This document shows positions 30,025-36,717 of a DNA stretch of 64,000 nucleotides, in pieces (position 1 is the stretch's first letter; every line of letters starts with the position of its first letter). Source of the DNA: Bombiscardovia nodaiensis (GTDB lineage Bacteria > Actinomycetota > Actinomycetes > Actinomycetales > Bifidobacteriaceae). The position numbers were made by a program, and so were the translations under genes. The notes under the pieces are model-generated. The model was not told where the DNA came from and did no database searches. It saw nothing but the letters and a program-made list of their open reading frames with translations. The stretch covers positions 1,984,001 to 2,048,000 of the forward strand of contig AP026798.1 of NCBI GenBank assembly GCA_033127725.1. The letters run 5' to 3'.

Positions 30025-30495
30025 ATGCCATACCAACACGAACCAGCCAGCGGGCGCACACAGGAGAGCCGCGCAGGAGGTCAGGCTGCGAGCAAGAGGG
30101 CCAGGTATAGCCTTGCCGAATTTAAGAGCGAGGTGGACTTCATCATGGCCCAGGCTCCTCTGGGCTCCGGGCCAAGTGAGCAAGCTACCGCCTACCAGGT
30201 CTACGGCTGTGAATACTCCTGGGAGCTTGGGCAAGAGGGCCAGTCAGCCCTAGTCCGCCTACACTTGTCGGTGCAAGGCAGGCCGGTGCTGACGCTCGAA
30301 TGCCCACTGAGCCCGGAAATCGAGCGCCTGCAACGGCTGGAAAGATTGCGCTCCATGTACTACAAGGCGCTCTGGCTGCTCGGTCCCATGGCCAACCGCC
30401 TAGTCTACTGCCCTGCTAGCGAGCGCTGGGAGCTGCTCCGAGGCGGCAGATCCTATGACATCCGGCAAGCAGATACGAGCGAGCCTGAAGAGTAA
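30025..30495 (+). CDS. Hypothetical protein
   Basis: A 156-residue soluble protein starting at an ATG after GAAGGGAAG. The first 25 residues are polar and disordered; the rest has SLAEFKSEVDFIM and a compact mixed region ending RGGRSYDIRQ. No known motif. It stands between two terminators and therefore forms its own unit; 230 bases separate it from the LysM terminator. Confidence 0.6.
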   Translation: MPYQHEPASGRTQESRAGGQAASKRARYSLAEFKSEVDFIMAQAPLGSGPSEQATAYQVYGCEYSWELGQEGQSALVRLHLSVQGRPVLTLECPLSPEIERLQRLERLRSMYYKALWLLGPMANRLVYCPASERWELLRGGRSYDIRQADTSEPEE

Positions 30496-30502
30496 AAGAA
30501 AT

Positions 30503-30541
30503 GCCCGCAGCTTTGACAGACACCAGACCAAAGCTGCGGGC
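30503..30541 (+). terminator. Terminator after the hypothetical gene
   Basis: GCCCGCAGCTTTG (30503-30515) pairs perfectly with 30529-30541 across a 13-base loop, then TCTATTTCC. It starts eight bases after the stop. Confidence 0.75.
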
Positions 30542-30939
30542 TCTATTTCCAGCCCTCTCTCACTGCCCGAACTGCCGCAGACCAGACAGCCACCGCGCAA
30601 GCCGCCGCCGCAGCCGCGCAAGAGGCCGCGCGCGGGGCAGCGTCCTCAGCCGCAAGCAACTCCGCCAAGTTTCAAGGAGCCAACAGCAGCGCAGGCAGGA
30701 ACAACAGCTCCCAGCAGGCACCTACAAACACTGGCAGCAACCCAAGTACGGGGCAGAACACGCCTCACCTCTTCGTCAACGGACAGGAGGTTCCCTACGA
30801 CCCCAACATTAAATTCGGGCCCGATACCCCCCTTTGGGACGACATGCACAAGGGCACTGGCGGCCCAGCTATTCTCCCCAACGGCGAGTGCATTGCTGCC
30901 ACTGACCCGAATCCGCCTGGAGTGCGCCGCGTTAGTTAG
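30517..30939 (+). pseudogene. Orphan C-terminal fragment of an Ala/Gln-rich protein
   Basis: This frame runs 141 codons from the stop at 30514 to a TAG at 30937 but has no ATG, GTG or TTG near its beginning, so it is not expressed as it stands. Its content is clearly protein-like: an Ala/Gln-rich helix (TATAQAAAAAAQEAARG), a Ser/Asn/Gln/Thr linker, then a compact end with LFVNGQEVPYDPNIKFG, PLWDDMHKGTGG and LPNGECIAATD. The beginning overlaps the preceding terminator. I read it as the 3' end of a gene whose front has been deleted. The stop overlaps that of the convergent MFS gene. Confidence 0.6.
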
Positions 30940-32327
30940 CACCCACTGCCACGCTCGCCATGCGTGCTGTGCGCGCCAAAAGCTGCCAGGGCTACGAGTA
31001 GCTGGACAAACGCCAAGGCTGAGATAGAGAGAAAGGCAACTCGGACTCCGGCGTAGTTGGCGACCTGATGGGCGACGGATGCTTGCGAGGCGTAAGACAT
31101 AATCTCCATGCTCACTGCCGATCCGAAGGCACCAGCGAGGGTACGCAAGGAAGTCAGCAGAGCAGAGCCATGGGTGACTTGACTGGCAGGTAACTTTTGC
31201 ATACCCCAGGTGACGATAGTCATCATTATGCACCCCACTGCAAAGAGCCTGAGCGCGTAGAGGGCCACAAGCAAGGCTATGTCGGTACTGGAATGCACAA
31301 AAGAGACGCCCAAGCAACTGACCAACATAATCAAGCTGCCCGCAAGAACTAGAGCGCGAATACCGAAGCGGTCGTAAAAGCGCCCTGCCCGAGGGCTGAT
31401 AAGAGACATAATCAGAGAGCCCGGCAGCATAACCAAAGCGGAGACCACAGCCGACTTGCCCATAACCGTCTGTATCAAAATTGGATAGATAGTTGAGCCG
31501 CCCATCATGACAGCGTAGAGCAGAACACTAATAATAACGGCCAGGCGGAAGTTCCTATCTGAAAACGCTCGAACGTCGAGGAAGGGCTGGCTCAGCTTCA
31601 ACTGCCGGCGCACGAAGAACACGCAGGCGAGTAGACCCAGAAGCAAGGGCAGCACAGTGGTGGGCAGGCCTCCCGAAGTCAGGTTGCCCAGCCCTAGGAG
31701 CAAGCCAGTCATGCCTAGAGCACACAGCACCATAGACAGGTAGTCGAAGGGGATTTTCTCAGTTTCACTGACATTGTTGATAGTCACCAGCGAAAGTATC
31801 AGGGTCAAAGCCGATGGAATCAGCGTGACCAGGAAGATGCTCCGCCAGCCTCGGATACCAATTAGAAACCCAGCTAACGTTGGGGCGAATACGGGCGCAG
31901 CCCCCGCAGCGAGCCCGTAAATGCCCATCACAAACCCCTGTTTTTCAGGAGGGTACATGGTCATAACAACTACCTGTAAGAGGGGCAGAATAATGCCGGA
32001 ACCCAAGGCCTGCAAGATTCTGCCGGTAAGAAGGAGAGGAAAGGAGGGCGCCACCCAAGCGAAGAACGTGCCTAGCGTAAATAGGAACATAGCGCTGGAG
32101 AAAATCTGGCGGGTGGAGAAGCGCTTGATGAGATAGGCTGTGGCGGGCACCATAATAGCCATCGTCAGGCTGAAGGCACTCGTGAGCCACTGGGCCGTGC
32201 TCGCTCCCAGATGCAGTTCGGCCATGATTGCGGGCAGGGCAGTGGTGAGCGCAGTTTGCAGGAGTGAGGTAACTATGGCCCCACACAGGAGCGTTCCGAA
32301 TATAACATTCGTTCTTTTGACTGACAT
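30936..32327 (-). CDS. MFS drug efflux transporter (DHA2-type)
   Basis: Proton-driven multidrug exporter of the 14-helix EmrB/QacA class. The 463-residue protein starts MSVKRTNVIFG at 32327, six bases after AAGGAAC. Visible features include the motif A region, the loop LIKRFSTRQIF, the antiporter motif C region GLAAGAAPVFAPTLAGFLIG and a string of membrane helices to the end. The frame runs far upstream but only across the divergent regulator. It faces a TetR gene 130 bases away, the usual repressor-pump arrangement. Confidence 0.88.
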   Translation of the reverse strand: MSVKRTNVIFGTLLCGAIVTSLLQTALTTALPAIMAELHLGASTAQWLTSAFSLTMAIMVPATAYLIKRFSTRQIFSSAMFLFTLGTFFAWVAPSFPLLLTGRILQALGSGIILPLLQVVVMTMYPPEKQGFVMGIYGLAAGAAPVFAPTLAGFLIGIRGWRSIFLVTLIPSALTLILSLVTINNVSETEKIPFDYLSMVLCALGMTGLLLGLGNLTSGGLPTTVLPLLLGLLACVFFVRRQLKLSQPFLDVRAFSDRNFRLAVIISVLLYAVMMGGSTIYPILIQTVMGKSAVVSALVMLPGSLIMSLISPRAGRFYDRFGIRALVLAGSLIMLVSCLGVSFVHSSTDIALLVALYALRLFAVGCIMMTIVTWGMQKLPASQVTHGSALLTSLRTLAGAFGSAVSMEIMSYASQASVAHQVANYAGVRVAFLSISALAFVQLLVALAAFGAHSTHGERGSGC

Positions 32328-32391
32328 TGTTCGTTCCTTCTCAGAGCACATTCTGCAGCATCCATCTTGTAGTGTTGGATTTATTAAATTG

Positions 32392-32408
32392 CAGAACTTA
32401 TTATTCTG
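32392..32408. promoter_or_regulatory. Candidate TetR operator
   Basis: CAGAA and TTCTG flank 7 bases in the 130-base gap between the divergent pump and regulator genes. A 5-bp half-site is short, so this is tentative. Confidence 0.3.
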
Positions 32409-32457
32409 TATGGAATATACTGAATCAATCACTAGTATTCGCAAATCTGTTGGAATA

Positions 32458-33111
32458 ATGAAGAAGGGCAATGTGGTGAACACAAAAAACAACCAGCGCT
32501 TCCGCGACACCGAAGTTCGCATGGAAGCCGCCATGCTTCACTTGCTCAAGGAGCGCGAATTCTCCAAAATCTCGGTCTCCAGCATCTGCAAGAGAGCCGA
32601 GGTAAACCGCTCCACCTTCTACGCCCACTTCTGCGATATCCCTGAGATGCTGAGCGTGATGGAAGACACCTTGGCGGACGAACTACTCGCCAGGTATGCC
32701 AGCCCCAAAGGGCCTCGAAATCAAATGTTCTCTCGGGACTCCTTCATCCCATTTTTGCAACACATCAAAGAGCACCAGTACTTCTACCGGATTATTCTCG
32801 GCACCCGCAAGGCTTTCCCCCTGGAGACCGGCTACGAACCTCTACTCAACATGGTGATTCGCCCCTTGTGCGAGCGCGCGGGCATCGAATCCGAAGACGA
32901 CATCCTCTACTATCTGACCTATTTTGAGGCCGGATTCTCCGTCATCCTGAAGCGCTGGCTAGACCAGGGCTGCAAGAAGAGCGAAGAGGAGTTCGCCAGC
33001 ACCATCACCAACTGCATCCCTGCGATTCTGAGCCCCAAAACGCAGGCAAGCTCGGCAGGCAAACCCCCGAAGCAGCAGGCCCGAAACGGACAAGGCCCGC
33101 AAAATGAGTAG
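32458..33111 (+). CDS. TetR/AcrR-family regulator
   Basis: A 217-residue repressor with the N-terminal TetR helix-turn-helix FSKISVSSICKRAEVNRSTFYAHFCDIPEM (about residues 34-63) and an all-helical ligand domain ending with YYLTYFEAGFSVILKRWLDQGCKKSEEEFA, the TetR_C pattern common in Firmicutes and bifidobacteria. A polar Lys/Gln tail closes the protein. The ATG at 32458 is the first that keeps the start clear of the pump promoter; a GTG at 32476 after GAAGGG is an alternative. It probably represses the divergent MFS gene and itself. Confidence 0.85.
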   Translation: MKKGNVVNTKNNQRFRDTEVRMEAAMLHLLKEREFSKISVSSICKRAEVNRSTFYAHFCDIPEMLSVMEDTLADELLARYASPKGPRNQMFSRDSFIPFLQHIKEHQYFYRIILGTRKAFPLETGYEPLLNMVIRPLCERAGIESEDDILYYLTYFEAGFSVILKRWLDQGCKKSEEEFASTITNCIPAILSPKTQASSAGKPPKQQARNGQGPQNE

Positions 33112-33140
33112 CCGAGAATCGGGGGCTTTGCACTTTTGAC

Positions 33141-33335
33141 TTAGTAGACCCAAACAGGGCGGTCACCGTCGGTGCCTGGGCGCGAAATTCCTAGGCTCTC
33201 GAACTCGTAGCGCTCTGGGGTGCGGATGATGCTGACGATCAGGTCGGCAATCGAGGCGCGGGAAATAGTAGTGCCCCTGAAGGGCTCTCCCTTGCGCGTC
33301 AGCTCGTACCGGGTGTCGGGCTCATTTTCGTCCTA
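33141..33335 (-). pseudogene. 3' remnant of an NAD(P)-binding oxidoreductase gene
   Basis: The last about 63 codons of a minus-strand gene read NEPDTRYELTRKGEPF, GTTISRASIADLIVSII and ESLGISRPGTDGDRPVWVY, followed by TAA at 33141. The ISRASIADLIV element is typical of the C-terminus of SDR-like (NmrA/atypical) oxidoreductases. There is no start and the frame runs directly into the LysR remnant on the other strand. Confidence 0.6.
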
Positions 33336-33782
33336 GAACCCATTGAAACGGCCCGCTACAACTACGTCCGCCTCCCCCAGCAAGAGACCTGGGGCATCCT
33401 CATGCGCTCCGACGACCCGCTCGCCCAAGGCACCACCCTGCGAGTCGAGGATATTCAAGAATTACCCCTCCTCCTGCCCACCCGGGAAATCGTACAAAAC
33501 GACCTGCTCGACCGGCTGGGCCTCACCTTGGGCCAAATGCGCGTGGCTGGCACTTCCGACCTCATCAACAACTCCATACCCTTGATTCTCACCGGCCACT
33601 ACTACGAGCTCACCATCCACGGGGCCCTTGCACTCAGACCCGACCATCGCCTGGCCTTCGTCCCCCTGACCCCCAGCCATGCCAGCGGCCACGCTGCGGT
33701 CTGGCGCAAAAACGAACAGCCCCCAAGAATAGTCGAGGAATTCATGAAAGTACTGCTAGAGGACACCGAACAGCCGAGATAG
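33321..33782 (+). pseudogene. 3' remnant of a LysR-family regulator gene
   Basis: The frame from about 33321 reads LIFVLEPIETARYNYVRLP, ETWGILMRSDDPLA, LPLLLPTREIVQNDLLDRLG and LALRPDHRLAFVPLTP, the substrate-binding half of a LysR protein; the whole helix-turn-helix half is missing. An ATG at 33402 exists inside the domain but has no ribosome site. The 5' break point coincides with that of the opposing oxidoreductase remnant, consistent with one deletion that took the shared divergent promoter and both gene fronts. Confidence 0.7.
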
Positions 33783-33825
33783 GAGAGTAGGCATTACGCT
33801 ACGAGTCCGATAGCAGTATGGCAGC

Positions 33826-35634
33826 TTACAGGTTGAGCGGGAAATCGACCAAGTCGAGCGTGGTGAAGTCGCCCGTGCCGTCTGCCGCGCTCATCTCCCG
33901 GCTGGCCTTATTGACAATCGCTTTTTCGTACAGGTTCCTGGCCGAGCGGGCGTTGCCAAAGTGCTCCTCCTGGGCAGCGATGGCAAAATAGTGCTTTAAG
34001 GGATCCGCAATTTCGGGGGCCAGGGTGTAGCCGTCCCTGTGCGCGTATCGCTCGATGATAGAGAAGAGTTCGTCGGCGCTGTAGTCATCGAAGGTGAGCC
34101 AGGTGGGAATTCTCGACTTGATGCCAGCGTTCGCATCCAGAAAATCTCCCATCGCGTCGGTGTATCCGGCGAGGATAAAGACCATGTCGTCGCGGTAATC
34201 CTCCATGGCTTTGAGCAAGGTGTCAATCGCTTCCGTGCCGTATTCATCCGGCCGCGAACCCTTGGGACTAGCCAGCGCGTAAGCCTCGTCTATGAAGAGT
34301 ACTCCGCCGCGGGCCTGCTCAATCACTTCTTTCGTTTTGATAGCCGTCTGCCCCAGGTAGGCCGCCACCAGTTTGGCACGGTCGGCTTCCACGAAAATAT
34401 CCTTGGGCACCACACCTAGCGAATAGAGAAGATGGCCGTAAATGCGCGCCACTGTGGTTTTACCTGTGCCTGGATTGCCCGCAAAAATCATATTGTGGGA
34501 GACAGTATTGATCGGGAGCCCCTGTGCCTGCCGCCGCTGCTGGAACTCAATCATATTCATCTGTTTGCGCACGTCTTCTTTGACCCGCGCCAGACCAATC
34601 AGCGCATCGAGCTGGCCCATGAGCTCCTGCGTGCTCTGCTGCTTTTTCTCTGCCTCAGCAGTTGGGTTGTCCTCATACGGTCCACTGAAATCCATGGTGT
34701 CGCCGTCGTCGAACTTGAGGGAGACAACATTGGCATCCGCCTGATTGGGAAGATGGCAGAAGAAGGAAGGCGAAAACTCTTTATGGTCTATGATAACTGG
34801 CACGCCGCCGTAGCCGTTGTCGCCGTCCTTAAACGTGGACCGCATAGCGACAAACATCACATCTTCAGCATAAGTACCTGCATCCACAGTGGAATCTTTG
34901 ACTACGACCATACCGCCCTTGGCCTGGATTGACCAAGTCTTAGAACTGCCGTGAATCATAGAGCCTTTAAAGACGCATAGTACCGTGGGTTTCTCGTCTT
35001 CACCCGGCTCATCAACCTTGATACCATTGACAACAATGCAGGATTGCAAGGCCAAAATTCCGCCGTTATACAGGCGGGCAGTCTGAATTCTAGAATCCGC
35101 CACATCCATCTCGCCCTGCGTGGCCACAAGACGATTGGTGATATCACAATCTTCAATAGTCGCAGAGCCGAGCACACACAACGACAGGGTCATGCCGCGA
35201 ATAGTTGCTATAGGGTCGTCAGCATCGTTGTTGAAGAGCACGAGCCTATCCGTATCATCGCCGCCAACCAGCACGACATCTGAAATCTTGCTGCCGGGAG
35301 CGCTTTCGAGGATGACGGGGATATAAATGTGTACCTCCGACACATCGTAGGTGCCCGGATCGAAGATGACCCGGGGAAGCTCACTGTCGCTGGTATCGCC
35401 TGTGCCGCTGGGTTCGCTGCTGGTAGACGCTTTAATGTCATCTATCGCAGCTTGCAAGGAACTGAAAGCTCCGGGGCGACTAGCAGACACGTATCGCACA
35501 TTTGCATTCGGCCCATCCGATTGCGCGGAAACAGAGTCGGCATCTTGTTGCTGGCGGGCACTCAACGGGAAGCCGCAATTCATACAAAAACGCATATTTG
35601 GAGCGTTTTGGCTGCCGCAGTTTCTGCAAATCAT
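33826..35634 (-). CDS. Zinc-ribbon / right-handed beta-helix / CbbX-like AAA+ ATPase
   Basis: A 602-residue protein with three parts. Residues 3-20 form a zinc ribbon (Cys-x2-Cys-x10-Cys-x2-Cys). Residues about 85-310 are short repeated strands with a pectate-lyase-like beta-helix pattern (SATIEDCDITNRLVATQGEMDV, DSRIQTARLYNGGILALQSC). Residues 335-602 are an AAA+ domain of the CbbX/SpoVK/EccA type with Walker A GNPGTGKTT (386-394), Walker B GVLFIDEAY (444-452) and RSARNLYEKAI as sensor 2. CbbX-type domains remodel protein partners. The partner here is unknown. The ATG follows AGGGGTC. It lies 91 bases after the zinc-ribbon membrane protein gene, probably in one operon. Confidence 0.8.
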   Translation of the reverse strand: MICRNCGSQNAPNMRFCMNCGFPLSARQQQDADSVSAQSDGPNANVRYVSASRPGAFSSLQAAIDDIKASTSSEPSGTGDTSDSELPRVIFDPGTYDVSEVHIYIPVILESAPGSKISDVVLVGGDDTDRLVLFNNDADDPIATIRGMTLSLCVLGSATIEDCDITNRLVATQGEMDVADSRIQTARLYNGGILALQSCIVVNGIKVDEPGEDEKPTVLCVFKGSMIHGSSKTWSIQAKGGMVVVKDSTVDAGTYAEDVMFVAMRSTFKDGDNGYGGVPVIIDHKEFSPSFFCHLPNQADANVVSLKFDDGDTMDFSGPYEDNPTAEAEKKQQSTQELMGQLDALIGLARVKEDVRKQMNMIEFQQRRQAQGLPINTVSHNMIFAGNPGTGKTTVARIYGHLLYSLGVVPKDIFVEADRAKLVAAYLGQTAIKTKEVIEQARGGVLFIDEAYALASPKGSRPDEYGTEAIDTLLKAMEDYRDDMVFILAGYTDAMGDFLDANAGIKSRIPTWLTFDDYSADELFSIIERYAHRDGYTLAPEIADPLKHYFAIAAQEEHFGNARSARNLYEKAIVNKASREMSAADGTGDFTTLDLVDFPLNL

Positions 35635-35725
35635 CAGTGACCCCTATCCCTAGCGTCATGCTCAAATCATATTTTGCTCAACACGAGCCCTGCTCTATGA
35701 CTATCAGGTTGTCTAGTAACTTGCA

Positions 35726-36385
35726 TTACTCGACTGCGCACTTTGGTAGATCTTCTTGAATCGACTTATATACAGGCGTATTCAACTGATACAGCTGCCA
35801 GCCCTTTGCCGAACCACTCGTGGCGTACCTGATGCGGTAGTGATCGCTGCCACAGACAACTTGCGCATCGTAGACACCATCTCCCGTCCCCACCCAGGAC
35901 TTATCGCTGATATCGTCTCCAATAATTTGCAATAAAGCGCTGTTACCAGGATTCGGAGTATAGTTTTTGTTCTCAATGTAAGCCGCAAAATCATCTACGG
36001 AAACCGGCGACGAGCCTGAAGACACTCCGCCTTTGCCAATGAACCCACGCGATAGAAGGAAGACCACCACGACGGCCGCAGCCACCCACCACCAGAAGTG
36101 GGACTTTTTCTTCGGTTTAGACTCTTTCTTCGTCTCGACCGTACTGGTAGCAGCAGGAGTTTGGCTACTCTGACTGTAAGTCTCCTCAGGCTGGCTAGGT
36201 TCAGGATTGGACTGAACTTGGACAACGGGCTGGGCCTGTGCAACATTCGTTGGTTGCACCACATCCGTCGGCTGCTCGTTACTTACCGGCTGAGCAGGAG
36301 CAACAGACTGCACTGGCGCACCACATGCCGGGCAAAAGTTAGCTCCATTGTTGAGCGGACTACCGCAATTGGCGCACGTCATCAT
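35726..36385 (-). CDS. Zinc-ribbon membrane protein
   Basis: A 219-residue protein starting with a zinc ribbon CANCGSPLNNGANFCPAC, then about 75 residues rich in Pro, Gln, Val and Ser, a Lys patch KKESKPKKKSH, one membrane helix (about 99-114, FWWWVAAAVVVVFLLS) and an exported domain of about 100 residues with two Cys that may pair (VVCGSDHYR and PKCAVE). Two ATGs stand in tandem; AAAGGA is four or seven bases before them. Placed directly upstream of the AAA+ gene that carries the same kind of zinc ribbon, so the two proteins may share a partner. Confidence 0.7.
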   Translation of the reverse strand: MMTCANCGSPLNNGANFCPACGAPVQSVAPAQPVSNEQPTDVVQPTNVAQAQPVVQVQSNPEPSQPEETYSQSSQTPAATSTVETKKESKPKKKSHFWWWVAAAVVVVFLLSRGFIGKGGVSSGSSPVSVDDFAAYIENKNYTPNPGNSALLQIIGDDISDKSWVGTGDGVYDAQVVCGSDHYRIRYATSGSAKGWQLYQLNTPVYKSIQEDLPKCAVE

Positions 36386-36717
36386 ACAATCCTTTACTCA
36401 CTTGTTTCAACTTCACTCTCGGGTAGCCGGTAGACGACCATCTAGCAAGGTAGCTGCTCATTCCCACTGCTCACAGCGAATTGTGGGGCGTCCGAACAAC
36501 GAATTCGTGTTGAGAACGCTGCTTCTCGGCAGCGAGAACAACCAAACCGTTGGTCAGACCACACTGCCTACGCTTCGAAAGTAAGCCGAACTACGCCAAT
36601 CCCTTCACCTATCAACTATGGTAAGAATACTGCTTGCAGAGTACATCTGCTCTATTTCACAGCATCCACGTCGTAGGCACTCAGGAGCTGCTTGAGTCCT
36701 ACCAGCAGCGCATATAA
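36386..36717. other. Intergenic region without gene
   Basis: This 332-base stretch holds no convincing frame. It must carry the promoter of the zinc-ribbon operon. A small hairpin CGCTGC-TTCTCG-GCAGCG lies near 36521-36537, and an imperfect inverted repeat (GTAGGACTCA with TGAGTGCCTAC on the minus strand, about 36676-36705) follows the GH35 stop and could end that operon, although it has no T run. Confidence 0.5.

Noticed and set aside
30455..31027. 190-residue plus-strand frame after the hypothetical gene at 30025
   Set aside because: It is Arg/Pro-rich shadow sequence; the real protein-like content of this stretch is in another frame (30517-30939).
33402..33782. A short intact gene starting at the ATG at 33402
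   Set aside because: The sequence is the middle to end of a LysR effector domain with sense continuing upstream of this ATG, so it is a remnant rather than a gene.
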